A stretch of DNA of 64,000 nucleotides from Rhodococcus zopfii NBRC 100606 = JCM 9919 (GCF_001895025.1 NZ_BCXI01000008.1:1-64000), one strand, 5' to 3'. Numbered from the stretch's first letter, positions 24,562-33,577 are shown. The notes: generated by a model from the sequence alone, not told the origin. Numbers and translations are program-made.

Positions 24562-25842
24562 ATGTCGGAGGCAACGGGGACGGGCACGTCCGAGGGACTA
24601 CGGCGGCGTCTCGGGCTGGCCGATGCCGTCGTGATCGGCCTCGGGTCGATGCTCGGGGCGGGGATCTTCGTGGCCTTGGCGCCCGCGGCCGGAGCCGCGG
24701 GGTCGGGGTTGCTGATCGGGCTCGCGGTGGCGGCGGTGGTGGCGTATTGCAATGCGTCCTCGTCGGGACGGCTGGCGGCGCGGTACCCGGTTTCCGGGGG
24801 CACGTACGTGTACGGGCGCGAACGGCTCGGCGAGTTCTGGGGATATCTCGCGGGCTGGTGTTTCGTGGTCGGCAAGACCGCCTCGTGCGCGGCCATGGCG
24901 TTGACCGTCGGCCTCTATGCCTGGCCCGGGCAGGCACACGCGGTTGCGGTCGCCGCGGTCGTGTTGCTCACGGCGGTGAACTATCGCGGTGTCCAGAAAT
25001 CGGCACTGGCGACCCGGGTGATCGTGTCAATCGTGCTCGCTGTGCTCGCCGCGGTGGTGGTCGCAGGATCGACCTCCGACTCCGCCGAGGTGACCCGGCT
25101 CGGATTCGGCACGGACATCACGGTGGGCGGGGTGCTGCAGGCGGCCGGATTGCTGTTCTTCGCCTTCGCCGGGTACGCGCGGATCGCCACGCTCGGTGAG
25201 GAGGTGCGCGACCCGGCGCGCACGATACCGCGCGCGATCTCGGTGGCGCTGAGCATCACCTTGCTCGTGTACCTGGTTGTCGCGGTGGTTGCGCTGCTGG
25301 TGCTGGGCCCGCACGGGCTGGCCGAGGCGACCGCACCGTTGTCGAGTGTGGTGACCGCGGCCGGGGTCGATCGGCTGGAACCGGTGGTGCGGATCGGGGC
25401 CGTCGTCGCCGCGCTGGGTTCGCTGCTCGCACTGGTGCTGGGGGTCTCACGCACCACCTTTGCGATGGCCCGGGATCGGCATCTGCCGCACCTGCTGGCG
25501 GCGGTGCACCCGCGGTTCGCGGTGCCACACCGGGCCGAACTCGCCGTCGGTCTGCTCGTCGCGATCGTCGCCGCTACCGCCGATGTCCGTGCCGCGATCG
25601 GGTTCTCGTCGTTCGGGGTGCTGGTCTACTACGCCGTCGCCAACGCCTCCGCATGGACCCTCCCGGAGGGAGGGCGGCGCGGACGCACCATCGCTTCGCT
25701 CGGGCTGGCCGGATGCCTGATCCTGGCGTTCACCCTGCCCGGTGGGTCGGTGCTGGCCGGGGCGGCCGTGATCGCGGTCGGCACACTGATCTACGCCGCG
25801 CGCCGTCGCTTCGCATCCCCGGATCCGGTGTCGGAGTCGTAG
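24562..25842 (+). CDS. APC-superfamily amino acid permease-like transporter
   Basis: The 426-residue protein starts with GLADAVVIGLGSMLGAGIFVALAP, the first-helix signature of the amino acid-polyamine-organocation superfamily (the unwound Gly-rich part of helix 1), and has about 12 membrane segments; FFAFAGYARIATLGEEVRDPARTIPRAI near 210 is also typical. ATG 24562 was preferred over GTG 24541 because AAGGAG precedes it by 5 nt. The gene shares its control region with the ArsR fusion. Its substrate may be an amino acid or a metal- or arsenic-linked metabolite. A dedicated arsenite pump (ArsB/Acr3) is not visible near. Confidence 0.8.
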   Translation: MSEATGTGTSEGLRRRLGLADAVVIGLGSMLGAGIFVALAPAAGAAGSGLLIGLAVAAVVAYCNASSSGRLAARYPVSGGTYVYGRERLGEFWGYLAGWCFVVGKTASCAAMALTVGLYAWPGQAHAVAVAAVVLLTAVNYRGVQKSALATRVIVSIVLAVLAAVVVAGSTSDSAEVTRLGFGTDITVGGVLQAAGLLFFAFAGYARIATLGEEVRDPARTIPRAISVALSITLLVYLVVAVVALLVLGPHGLAEATAPLSSVVTAAGVDRLEPVVRIGAVVAALGSLLALVLGVSRTTFAMARDRHLPHLLAAVHPRFAVPHRAELAVGLLVAIVAATADVRAAIGFSSFGVLVYYAVANASAWTLPEGGRRGRTIASLGLAGCLILAFTLPGGSVLAGAAVIAVGTLIYAARRRFASPDPVSES

Positions 25843-25918
25843 ATCCACCCGATAAACCACTTCGTCGTGCCGACATCCGCGGAATCCGTTGCGCACCTGG
25901 TGGTCCGAAGCGCGGGTC

Positions 25919-26188
25919 TCAGTCGACCGGCGACGCGGATCGCGTCTTCCACCACGACCACAGCGCAGTCACGATGATCGCCCCGGCGATGGAACCGATG
26001 ATGCCGCTGGGGCGCAACGCGAGACCGTCGCCCGCGAGCAGGCTGATGATCAGGCCACCGACAAACGAACCGCCGACACCGGCAACGAATGCCAGGGTCC
26101 AGTCGATTCCGGACCCGGACTTGCCCACGATGAACTGCGCGACCGCGCCGACGAGCAATCCGAACAGAATGATCCCGATGATCAGCAT
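25919..26188 (-). CDS. GlsB/YeaQ/YmgE-family stress-response membrane protein
   Basis: The 89-residue protein has three membrane segments (IIGIILFGLLVGAVAQFIV, AFVAGVGGSFVGGLIISLLAG, IIGSIAGAIIVTALWSWW) with the Gly-rich pattern and size of the transglycosylase-associated family. Members are induced by stress in many bacteria; the molecular role is unknown. It stands alone, with its ATG at 26188 and no clear partner gene. Confidence 0.85.
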   Translation of the reverse strand: MLIIGIILFGLLVGAVAQFIVGKSGSGIDWTLAFVAGVGGSFVGGLIISLLAGDGLALRPSGIIGSIAGAIIVTALWSWWKTRSASPVD

Positions 26189-26308
26189 GCCGGGAGTATA
26201 GGCAGCAAAACCTGCTCGGGGCCGACTTTGGCGGGCCGGCGCCCCGACTCGGCTTCCGTCCCCTTCCGCTGCTCGAGCGAGCGCTCTCCGGATCGCGTCA
26301 CGGGCTCG

Positions 26309-26583
26309 GCGATCAACGGCCTGGGTGCCGGTGCGATCTTCCCGGCCTCACCGGCGTCGGTCGCGGCGGTCTCGCGCACCCCGACCTGATGCGCGATCTC
26401 GGGTTGGCGCTCGGCCCGGTGCTCGTCGGCGCGGTCGCACTGAGCGCCGCCGGCACTGCGCTCGGCAGCGGCTTCTCCACGGCGTTCCTTGTGGCCGCGG
26501 CACTGCTCATCTTCCCCGGGTTGCGCGGAGTTCGCGAGGTCGCGCCCAGCGCCGACTCCGCAGCCGCAGCCGACTGTGCGTGA
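26309..26583 (+). pseudogene. MFS transporter remnant
   Basis: Two fragments in different frames match a late segment of drug-type MFS proteins: INGLGAGAIFPASPASVAAVSRT (from 26309, ends at a stop at 26387) and RDLGLALGPVLVGAVALSAAG...FSTAFLVAAALLIFPGLRGVRE (from 26389). The part that should lie between them is missing, as are both ends of the protein. The remnant ends at 26583, inside the 3' end of the exporter gene on the other strand. This is a decayed gene piece, not a small functional protein. Confidence 0.6.
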
Positions 26584-28852
26584 AGAGCGCGAGCACAACG
26601 CTGATCAGTATCAGCATCGCCATGCTGAACAGCCACCACGACGGGGCGTGCTGCCACAGCGCATCGGCCTCGGCCGTCGGATCCTTCGCGCGAAGGTCGA
26701 CGGTCGAGGCCGATGCGGCATACCCCCAGCGGGCCGCGAACAGCCACGACAACTGCTCGAGCACGACCCGGCCGGTGATCGGGATCAGGCCGCCGCTCAT
26801 CACCAGCTGCACCATCACGGCCACCACGAGCATCGGCATGACCTGTTCGCTCGACCGGGCCACCGCTGACAGGGCCAACCCGAGGACGACGCACGCACAC
26901 GTGGTCATCGCGACATCCACCACGAGTTCCACCGCACCGACCGGAATCAGGGCCCCTGGGCCCGGAATTCCCTTGCCCGCCATGACCACCAGCACCAGCA
27001 CGATCGACTGGACGAGCGCCGCCGCGGAGAACACCAGAATCTTCGCCGCCAGATAGGCGGAGGGCTGCAGACCCGCGGCGCGTTCACGGAAGAAGATCTG
27101 CCGCTCGCCGACGAGGTCGCGCACCGTCAGCGACAGGCCCATGAAGCAGGCACCGAGGATCAGCAGGATGAGAATGAACGACAGCTCGCCGGGTTCCTCG
27201 CCCGGCGCCGGGAAACCGAAACCCGCATCGCCGGGCACGAGAATGGTCAGTCCTCCGAGCACGAACGGCAGCACCGACAGGAAGATCAGGTATCCGCGGT
27301 CCGCGCGGATCAGCCGCAACTGCCGCCGCGCGACCGTGCCGAGCTGTTTCGTCCGGGATGTCTGGGCCGGACGCGGCAACGGACCCGGTTCGGTCGGTGG
27401 GGGCTGCTCGATCACGCCGCTGCGCGCCAGGTGATCGGCGTACACGGCCTCGGGTTCGGCCGCGACCCGGGCGAAGATCTCGGCCCAGTCGGTGCTGCCC
27501 AGCGCCGAACCCACCTTCGTCGGCGGGCCGACGTAGGCCGTTCTGCCACCCGGCGCCAGAAGCAGCACCTGGTCGCACATCTCCAGATAGGACAGCGAAT
27601 GCGTGATCACGAGGATCACCCGGCCCAGGTCCGCGAGACGGCGGAGGGTGGCCATGATCTGCCGGTCCAGGGCCGGATCGAGCCCGGACGTGGGCTCGTC
27701 GAGGATCAGCAACGACGGCCCGGTGAGCAGCTCGAGCGCCACCGACGCCCGTTTGCGCTGCCCACCGGACAGGCGATCGACACGGGTGTCGGCGTGCTCG
27801 GTGAGCTGCAGCTCGGCCAGTACATGCGCGATCACCTCGTCCCGATCCGCGCGGGTGGTATCCGGCGGTAACCGCAGTTCCGCGGCATAGCCGAGTGCCT
27901 GCCGCACAGTGAGCTGCCGGTGCACCACGTCGTCCTGCGGGACGAGCCCGATCCGCGACCGCAACGCCTGATACTGCGAATGCACGTCGTGGCCCTCGAA
28001 TTCGACGATCCCGTCGGTCGGCCCGGTAGTACCGGACACGATCCGCGCCACCGTCGACTTGCCCGCCCCGGACGGGCCGATCACGGCGGTGAGCGTGCCG
28101 AGCGGGGCGGACAGGCTGACGTCGTCGAGCAGTCGCTGCCCCCCGGGGATCGTCAGGCCGACGCCGTGCACGCGCAGCCCGATCGTGGTCGTCGGCTCCT
28201 CGTGCTGCGGGACGAGGCTCTCACCGTGCACCACCAGATCGGTGTTGCCGACGGTCACGACGTCGCCGTCCTGCAGGGGTGTGCGGGTCACCGGTTCTCC
28301 GTCGACGAACGTGCCGTTGACGCTGCCCAGATCCTCGATCTCGAGACCCGACGGGCCGGTGTGCAGGGCAGCGTGGACGCGGGAGACGAGCACGTCGTTC
28401 ACGACGATGTCGCAGGTCCCGTCGCGCCCGATGGACCGTGCGCCGGTTGCGAGCGGTCGCGGCTTGCGGCGCGGCGCGGGGCGCAGATCGTCGGCGCGCA
28501 TGGTCCGCAACTGCCCGACCATGCCCTTGCGGGTTCGTGTCGCGGACGGATCGGCCACGACGAACCGCAGCGACGGCGCGGTGTAGGGGCCACCGCAGTG
28601 CACGACGACGGAATCGGTCACGGCGAGCCGATCCACGCGGCGACCGTCGACGAACGTGCCGTTCTTGCTGCCCGAATCCGTGAGGTACCAGCCGTCGTCC
28701 CACAGCAGTCGGGCGTGCTCGCGGGAGACCATCGGATCGGCGATCGTGATGTCCATCGTCTCGTCCCGGCCGATGCGCACCTGTCCGGGCGCATCCACGA
28801 CGGTGCGGCCACCGTCCCACTCGATCACCACCCGACCGGTTCCGGTGTCCAT
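26507..28852 (-). CDS. FHA-FHA-ABC exporter (Rv1747-like)
   Basis: The 781-residue protein has two FHA phosphothreonine-binding domains (about 15-95, MVSREHARLLW and SGSKNGTFVDG; about 130-215, VSRVHAALHT and GSVNGTFVDG), an ABC ATPase (about 225-440; GPSGAGKST, LSGGQRKRASVALEL, LLILDEPTSGLD) and six membrane helices (from about 520). This is the build of M. tuberculosis Rv1747, an exporter linked to phosphatidylinositol mannosides and regulated by Ser/Thr kinases through its FHA domains. Here the kinase is not adjacent. The last 26 residues are encoded opposite the MFS remnant, so the native C-terminus may have been replaced. Rearrangement may thus have touched this gene. Confidence 0.85.
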   Translation of the reverse strand: MDTGTGRVVIEWDGGRTVVDAPGQVRIGRDETMDITIADPMVSREHARLLWDDGWYLTDSGSKNGTFVDGRRVDRLAVTDSVVVHCGGPYTAPSLRFVVADPSATRTRKGMVGQLRTMRADDLRPAPRRKPRPLATGARSIGRDGTCDIVVNDVLVSRVHAALHTGPSGLEIEDLGSVNGTFVDGEPVTRTPLQDGDVVTVGNTDLVVHGESLVPQHEEPTTTIGLRVHGVGLTIPGGQRLLDDVSLSAPLGTLTAVIGPSGAGKSTVARIVSGTTGPTDGIVEFEGHDVHSQYQALRSRIGLVPQDDVVHRQLTVRQALGYAAELRLPPDTTRADRDEVIAHVLAELQLTEHADTRVDRLSGGQRKRASVALELLTGPSLLILDEPTSGLDPALDRQIMATLRRLADLGRVILVITHSLSYLEMCDQVLLLAPGGRTAYVGPPTKVGSALGSTDWAEIFARVAAEPEAVYADHLARSGVIEQPPPTEPGPLPRPAQTSRTKQLGTVARRQLRLIRADRGYLIFLSVLPFVLGGLTILVPGDAGFGFPAPGEEPGELSFILILLILGACFMGLSLTVRDLVGERQIFFRERAAGLQPSAYLAAKILVFSAAALVQSIVLVLVVMAGKGIPGPGALIPVGAVELVVDVAMTTCACVVLGLALSAVARSSEQVMPMLVVAVMVQLVMSGGLIPITGRVVLEQLSWLFAARWGYAASASTVDLRAKDPTAEADALWQHAPSWWLFSMAMLILISVVLALFTHSRLRLRSRRWARPRELRATRGR

Positions 28853-28885
28853 CGCGTCGGCCTCCCGTTCAGTTGTCGGGCCCGT

Positions 28886-29866
28886 TCAGTTGCCGGGTCG
28901 CAGCACCAGACGGGTGCCGCGGGCCTCGCCGGCTTCGAGGCGGCGGTGGGCCTCGCCGGCGGCGCTCAGCGGTAGTTCCTCGATGTGCCGGGGGCGTAGC
29001 ACGCCGTCGGTGAGCAACGTGGTGACGTGCTGTGCGGCCTCGGCCAGTTCCTCGGCGGTGGCGTTGGTGATCGCGAAACCGAGCAGGCTGCGGTCGTGGG
29101 TGTAGAGGTCGCCGGCGCGGCATTCGAGTTTCCGGTCCATCCCGGACATCACCACGATCCGGCCGCGCGTCGCGAGCAGCTCCAGCGTGGTGGCGAGATC
29201 GTGCCGGCCGGAGGTGTCCACGAGCACGTCGATTCCGTCCGGGGCGGCGGCACGCAACTGCTCGGCCAGGTCGGGAGCTGCATAGTCGAGCACCGTCGCC
29301 GCGCCCGACGAGCGGCACCACTCGTGGTCGTCCGCACGAGCCGACACCAGGACATATGCTCCGGAGCGTGAGGCCATGACGGTCAGCGCCGACCCCACAT
29401 GCCCGGCACCACCGGCGACGAACACCGTTTCGACCGCGCGGAGACCGGCGTGGGTATACAGGGCGAGATGCGCGGTTGCGGCGGGATGCGCGACCGCGAC
29501 CGCGACCGCCGGATCGACCCCGGCGGGCAGCGAATACACCCGTTCGACAGGAGCGGTGGTGTACTCCGATGTCGGTCCCTGCCGTCCGGCGTGTCCCAGG
29601 CTGTTGCACCACACGCGGTCGCCGATCCTCGGGGTGGTCACCTCGGTGCCGCGGTCGACGACGGTGCCGACGACATCGCGGCCGATCACGAACGGGAACG
29701 TGATGTCGGTTCGGAACCGTCCGGACCGGACGAAGGTGTCGACATTGTCGACCGCGACCGCTTCGACCCGCAGCAGCACCTCGCCGGGGCCGCACCGCGG
29801 AACGGGCAACAGGCCGTAACGGATCGCGTCGGTGCCGCCGAGCGATTCGACGTAAGCCGCGTGCAT
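28886..29866 (-). CDS. Zinc-independent alcohol dehydrogenase/quinone oxidoreductase (MDR family)
   Basis: The 326-residue protein is a medium-chain reductase: PFVIGRDVVGTVVDRG and GDRVW in the N-terminal domain, cofactor-binding VFVAGGAGHVGSALTVMASRSGAYV near 150 and VLVDTSG near 220. The structural zinc cysteines and the catalytic zinc ligands are absent, which points to the NADPH:quinone oxidoreductase/crotonyl-reductase branch. ATG 29866 was taken; GTG 29884 is possible. It stands divergent from the methyltransferase gene with 110 bp between. Substrate unknown. Confidence 0.8.
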   Translation of the reverse strand: MHAAYVESLGGTDAIRYGLLPVPRCGPGEVLLRVEAVAVDNVDTFVRSGRFRTDITFPFVIGRDVVGTVVDRGTEVTTPRIGDRVWCNSLGHAGRQGPTSEYTTAPVERVYSLPAGVDPAVAVAVAHPAATAHLALYTHAGLRAVETVFVAGGAGHVGSALTVMASRSGAYVLVSARADDHEWCRSSGAATVLDYAAPDLAEQLRAAAPDGIDVLVDTSGRHDLATTLELLATRGRIVVMSGMDRKLECRAGDLYTHDRSLLGFAITNATAEELAEAAQHVTTLLTDGVLRPRHIEELPLSAAGEAHRRLEAGEARGTRLVLRPGN

Positions 29867-29976
29867 GTGGTCCGGGACGGGCACGACTCGATGGTACCGA
29901 CCCGGAAGGTCCTCGCCGGGTGGTTCGAGGGGCCTTCCCGGACGCCCGATCCGAACGTCGGGCGGATACTTGTGCC

Positions 29977-30567
29977 GTGACCGCGCCGCTGTTCGTCGCC
30001 GAACCCCTGGTGGGGCTCGCACTGGCTGTTGCCCAGGCGGCGTGGTTCGTCTCCGAGGTCCGCATCGGGCGGCGACATGGTCCGACCACGCCGAGCACGG
30101 TCGGCCGCTGCACCGGTCTCGCCGTCGGTCTCGGCCTGGTCGCGGTCTACGCCGGCGGTCCACTGCTGAGCCTGACCGTCACCGGCGCAACCATCACCAC
30201 CGCGCCGCTGATCTGTTTCGTTGCAGGACTGGTGATTGCAGCGGTGGGGCAGGGATTCCGGCTGCGTGCGGTGCGGGAACTCGGTGCGTCGTTCACCTTC
30301 GAACTGCAGACGGTCGCGGGCCAGCGGGTGATCGACACCGGACCGTACGCGAGGATCCGGCATCCGTCGTACACGGGTGCGCTGATCTGTGCGCTGGGTT
30401 TCACTGTCTCCTATACCAATTGGCTGGCACCCCTGACGGTGCTCGTGCTGGGAGCCGCGTATGTGGTGCGGATACCGGCGGAGGAACGCATGCTCGTCGC
30501 GGAGCTCGGCGACCCCTACCGCCGGTACATCGACCGCACGTGGCGGCTGGTTCCGCATCTGCTCTGA
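29977..30567 (+). CDS. Isoprenylcysteine carboxyl methyltransferase-like membrane protein
   Basis: The 196-residue protein has about four to five membrane helices and the C-terminal motif of ICMT/phosphatidylethanolamine methyltransferase relatives: VIDTGPYARIRHPSYTGALI near 130 and RIPAEERMLVAELGDPYRRYIDRTWRLVP at the end, where the RHP and EE-x6-8-G/Y residues bind SAM. In bacteria such proteins methylate small acids or lipids; the substrate is not known. GTG 29977 starts before the first helix. No functional partner is obvious. Confidence 0.78.
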   Translation: MTAPLFVAEPLVGLALAVAQAAWFVSEVRIGRRHGPTTPSTVGRCTGLAVGLGLVAVYAGGPLLSLTVTGATITTAPLICFVAGLVIAAVGQGFRLRAVRELGASFTFELQTVAGQRVIDTGPYARIRHPSYTGALICALGFTVSYTNWLAPLTVLVLGAAYVVRIPAEERMLVAELGDPYRRYIDRTWRLVPHLL

Positions 30568-30591
30568 GCCAGGGCCGGTCGAGCGGATCGG

Positions 30592-31392
30592 CTATCGCGA
30601 ACCCGGGACGGCGCGATCGCGGTAGGTGCTCGGATTGAAGCCGAGCACGCGACGGAAGTCCGCGCACAGGTGCGCCTGGTCGGCGTACCCGAGTTCGGCG
30701 GCCACCTGTCCGATCGGGATCGCCGGATCGTCGCGCACGCGCTGGGCGGCTTCCTGCAGCCGGTAGCGGCGGATCATCGCCAGCGGTGTCACGCCGACGT
30801 ACCGCCTCGCGAGACGCTGCACGCTGCGCACCGAGATCCCCAGTGTCTGTGCCAGATGCTCGACGCGGGTCAGTGCGAGGTCGGTGGCGATCGCGTCCTC
30901 CATCGCGTTCGCCAGTTCGCCCTCGGCGTCCGGTGGATCGAGATGCTCGGCGGCCCACGCGGCAAACGCCGCCGTCGCCTCCGCCCGCCGCGCGGCGTCC
31001 TTACCGCCGGTCGACATCGCCTTCGTCACCGCCCGGTGCAGTTCCGGTGCCTCGTGCGGAGCCTGCCGGTCGCGAACTGCGCGCGGGTCGCCGATGACCG
31101 ACGGGATCGCGGCGGGTCGCAGCAGCGCGCCGACGGCCCAGCCGGACCCGCTCAGGTCGCGGTGCGATCGCCGCGTCGTCGGGCCGGACAGGGTCACCCC
31201 GCCCGCTTCGACGGTGAGATTCGAGGCGGGGAACGCCAGCACCTCCTGACGGGAGGTCCTGCCCGGGGCGAGCTGCCATTCCGGAATCCAGAACCACCGC
31301 ACCAGACCTGTGAGTCCGGGTGGAGGCGGTTCGCGATGGAACGTGGGTAGGCGCGCGGGATACAGGACACCGCGTCGGTCGCTGGTCGTCAC
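30592..31392 (-). CDS. AraC-family transcriptional regulator
   Basis: The 266-residue protein ends with an AraC double helix-turn-helix (about 165-260: VEHLAQTLGISVRSVQRLARRYVGVTPLAMIRRYRL, then QVAAELGYADQAHLCADFRRVLGFNPSTYR). The N-terminal part is a DUF6597-like sensing domain beginning YPARLPTFHREPPPPGLTGLVRWFW. It is divergent from the VOC protein at 31465, separated by 72 bp, and probably regulates it. GTG 31392 is the start that gives the complete N-terminal domain. Confidence 0.83.
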   Translation of the reverse strand: MTTSDRRGVLYPARLPTFHREPPPPGLTGLVRWFWIPEWQLAPGRTSRQEVLAFPASNLTVEAGGVTLSGPTTRRSHRDLSGSGWAVGALLRPAAIPSVIGDPRAVRDRQAPHEAPELHRAVTKAMSTGGKDAARRAEATAAFAAWAAEHLDPPDAEGELANAMEDAIATDLALTRVEHLAQTLGISVRSVQRLARRYVGVTPLAMIRRYRLQEAAQRVRDDPAIPIGQVAAELGYADQAHLCADFRRVLGFNPSTYRDRAVPGSR

Positions 31393-31464
31393 GTCGGGAC
31401 CCCTCCTCGTGTGCTGTCGCGAATCTACAAGCCACCCCCGACAGTCCGGTCCTACCGTCGTGGC

Positions 31465-31980
31465 ATGAGCGAAAACACCATGACCGGGACCGGTGTCACC
31501 GGCGACCACACGACCGACGGCCTCCCGCACGGGTCCACCAGCCTCACCCCCTTCCTCGCCGTCCCGGCAGCCCGCGACGCCATCGAGTTCTATCGCTCGG
31601 TGTTCGGCGCGCGCGTCGTCGACGTCACCGAAATCGGGGGCGTCGTCGTACACGCCGATATCGACTTCGGCTGTGGGCGAATGCAACTCGGAGAACCCAA
31701 TCCCGACTACGGGCTCGTGGCGGCACCGGAGGGCGACGCCGACTGCTATTCGATCGGACTGTACTGCTCGAACGCCGACGAGGTGGTTGCGCGCGCCGAA
31801 CGTGCCGGCGCCACCGTCCGTGAACCGCTCGCCACGTTCGTTTCCGGCGACCGGTTCGCGTCGATCCGCGACCCGTTCGGGGTGCGCTGGTCGATCATGA
31901 CCAGGGTCGTGGACCTGTCCGAGGAGGAGAGCGCCCGGCGGGTCGCGGAGTGGGCCGCGGAGCAGTCCGACGCCGGGTGA
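31465..31980 (+). CDS. VOC-family protein (PhnB/glyoxalase fold)
   Basis: The 171-residue protein has LTPFLAVPAARDAIEFYRSVFGARVV near 28 and RFASIRDPFGVRWSIMT near 135, typical of the PhnB-like VOC group, with the GXRDPFG turn. Members include resistance proteins and small dioxygenase-like enzymes; the metal ligands are incomplete, so catalysis is open. Divergent from the AraC gene, it is its probable target. Confidence 0.78.
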   Translation: MSENTMTGTGVTGDHTTDGLPHGSTSLTPFLAVPAARDAIEFYRSVFGARVVDVTEIGGVVVHADIDFGCGRMQLGEPNPDYGLVAAPEGDADCYSIGLYCSNADEVVARAERAGATVREPLATFVSGDRFASIRDPFGVRWSIMTRVVDLSEEESARRVAEWAAEQSDAG

Positions 31981-32006
31981 GGTCGCCTCCTCGGAGGGCA
32001 TGCGGA

Positions 32007-32609
32007 CTACCAGAGGTCGAATGCGCTGTCCGACACGGTGAATCCGTGGAGACGTGCCGCGCACGTGACGCCCCGCGTGGGATCGACGGTGCAGGTGAAG
32101 CCGGCGGCGCTGAGGCTGTGACCGTACGGCAACGGTTGCACGGCAGCCCCGGGACCGTGGAACAGGGTGTCGCCCACACTCATGAAGGCGGCCGGCTCGT
32201 CGACGGTGACCGCAACGGAGTTCCGCGGCACCGGAACGTCGGGGGCGCCGCTTCCGGTGACCTTCGGTGCGGTCGCCGGCATCGGTCCATGGCACCCGGC
32301 GAGCACCGGTTCGTCCGTGGAGATCATGCACGCGAATTTCCCGCTGGCGCTGGTGAAGTGGTAGTAGCCGGGGGCGGTCAGGTAATCCTCGGGGTCGACG
32401 GCGGACCGCGCCGGGGAGGACGTGCTCGGTGCTCGGGTCGCCGGGGACTGGGGCGTGCTCGTGCGCGGTCGGGTGGGCGGGGGTGCCGTCGCGGGATCCT
32501 CGGCCGAGGCGGTGGGTGTCCCGGGCACGACGACCGTGCATCCGGCCGCCACCGCCATCGCGACGACCCCGAGCAGAGCACCCGCACCCCCCGTGTCCCA
32601 TGCCGACAT
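32007..32609 (-). CDS. Putative lipoprotein
   Basis: The 200-residue protein starts with a helix (GALLGVVAMAVAAGC) that ends with the lipobox AVAAGC, followed by a long Pro/Thr/Ser-rich linker (about 25-70) and a globular part with six cysteines (FACMIS, LAGCHG, FTCTVD, VTCAAR). It would be lipid-anchored outside the membrane, with a domain held by disulfides. I do not recognise the domain; similar proteins are common hypotheticals in Rhodococcus. No operon partner is clear, although it runs the same way as the ArsR-SRPBCC pair downstream of it in sequence order. Confidence 0.7.
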   Translation of the reverse strand: MSAWDTGGAGALLGVVAMAVAAGCTVVVPGTPTASAEDPATAPPPTRPRTSTPQSPATRAPSTSSPARSAVDPEDYLTAPGYYHFTSASGKFACMISTDEPVLAGCHGPMPATAPKVTGSGAPDVPVPRNSVAVTVDEPAAFMSVGDTLFHGPGAAVQPLPYGHSLSAAGFTCTVDPTRGVTCAARLHGFTVSDSAFDLW

Positions 32610-32660
32610 GGTGACCGAAGTGTCCGGCTCGGTGTCACGCGGGGATGGGGTGCTCGGGAA

Positions 32661-33134
32661 TCACGCAGCCAGGAGGCGATCCAGCGCGGCGTAGCTCGCG
32701 CTCAACCCGTCGGCCATGCCGGACTGCAGCATGCCGTCGCGTTCCTCGGTGGTGTAGAAGAGGCTATCGGTGACGATCTTCGTGCGGCCGTCGCCGAGAT
32801 CGACGAACGTCGCGGTGTCGATCGAGACGTAGCCGGGCATGCCGTCCCACTCGAACGTCTGGACGATGCGTTCCTTCGGAGTGATCTCGCGGAATCGGCC
32901 TTCGAACCCGTGGGTTTCGCCGTCGGAGTGCTCGACGAACCGCCAGTGTCCGCCGCGCTCGAATTCGAACTTCTCGATGTCGACCCGGTTCCCGCGGCCC
33001 CACCATCGGGCGAGCAGATCGGGTTCGGAATGGGCGGCCCACACCCGGTCGACCGGGGCGCCGAAGACGCGCTCGATGTGGATTTCGCGGTCGCTGGGGG
33101 TGGTGACGGCGACGGTGGCGTGAGGGGTGGTCAT
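32661..33134 (-). CDS. SRPBCC/AHSA1-family protein
   Basis: The 157-residue protein is of the Aha1/START-like fold: IHIERVFGAPVDRVWAAHSEPDLLARWWG and GTHGFEGRFREITPKERIVQTFEWDG are the usual signatures. Such proteins bind hydrophobic ligands. Its ATG overlaps the stop of the ArsR gene (ATGA at 33131-33136), so the two are translationally coupled, a pair seen many times in actinobacteria where the ArsR protein controls the operon. The ligand is not known. Confidence 0.88.
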   Translation of the reverse strand: MTTPHATVAVTTPSDREIHIERVFGAPVDRVWAAHSEPDLLARWWGRGNRVDIEKFEFERGGHWRFVEHSDGETHGFEGRFREITPKERIVQTFEWDGMPGYVSIDTATFVDLGDGRTKIVTDSLFYTTEERDGMLQSGMADGLSASYAALDRLLAA

Positions 33135-33463
33135 CAGGGCTCCTTCGTTTCGTCGAGGAATGCTGCGAGGCGGTCCATGCGGTCTTCGATCGACTGTCGG
33201 TGGCCGCGGATCCAGGCCGCTTCGCGGTCGAGTGGGTTGGCGCCGAGCGTGCAGTACCGCACGCGGCCCTTCTTCTGTGTCAGTACCAGGCCGGCCTCCT
33301 CGAGGAGTCGGATGTGTTTGCTGATGCCGGGCAGGCTCATGTCGAATCGTGCGGCCAGATCGCTGATCGAGGCGGGACCGTCCGTCAGGTGTTCGAGGAT
33401 TCCGCGGCGGGTGGGGTCGGCCAGTGCCGCGAACGTCGAATCCAGATCCGAATACTGAACCAT
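33134..33463 (-). CDS. ArsR-family regulator
   Basis: The 109-residue protein is a winged-helix regulator without the metal-binding ELCV box of classic ArsR (FAALADPTRRGILEHLTDG, ISDLAARFDMSLPGISKHIRLLEEAGLV). It belongs to the non-metal branch paired with SRPBCC genes. ATG 33463 was chosen because family members start MVQY...; it lies inside the palindrome AACCA-TT-TGGTT, so a bound protein would also cover the start codon. Likely autorepressor and repressor of the coupled SRPBCC gene. Confidence 0.87.
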   Translation of the reverse strand: MVQYSDLDSTFAALADPTRRGILEHLTDGPASISDLAARFDMSLPGISKHIRLLEEAGLVLTQKKGRVRYCTLGANPLDREAAWIRGHRQSIEDRMDRLAAFLDETKEP

Positions 33464-33469
33464 TTGGTT
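33458..33469. promoter_or_regulatory. Operator palindrome overlapping the ArsR start codon
   Basis: AACCA-TT-TGGTT is an inverted repeat of 5-bp arms; the sequence continues TTAACCAAATGG on the minus strand, a site form common for ArsR regulators of SRPBCC operons. It overlaps the start ATG (33461-33463). A transcript starting at or near the site would be nearly leaderless. Confidence 0.5.
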
Positions 33470-33577
33470 AAGTGTTGCACCGGGGGGTGGCGGAGTCAAC
33501 ACCCCGGGAGCGTGTATTTCGCGGACCGTTCACCCGGGCGTTCCGTACGCGTGACCGCCCCGACGAGCGCGCCCGGC

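Noticed and set aside
25843-26308. Further MFS coding sequence upstream of the remnant at 26309.
   Set aside because: The plus-strand frames there have no membrane segments; the region mostly holds the minus-strand GlsB-type gene.
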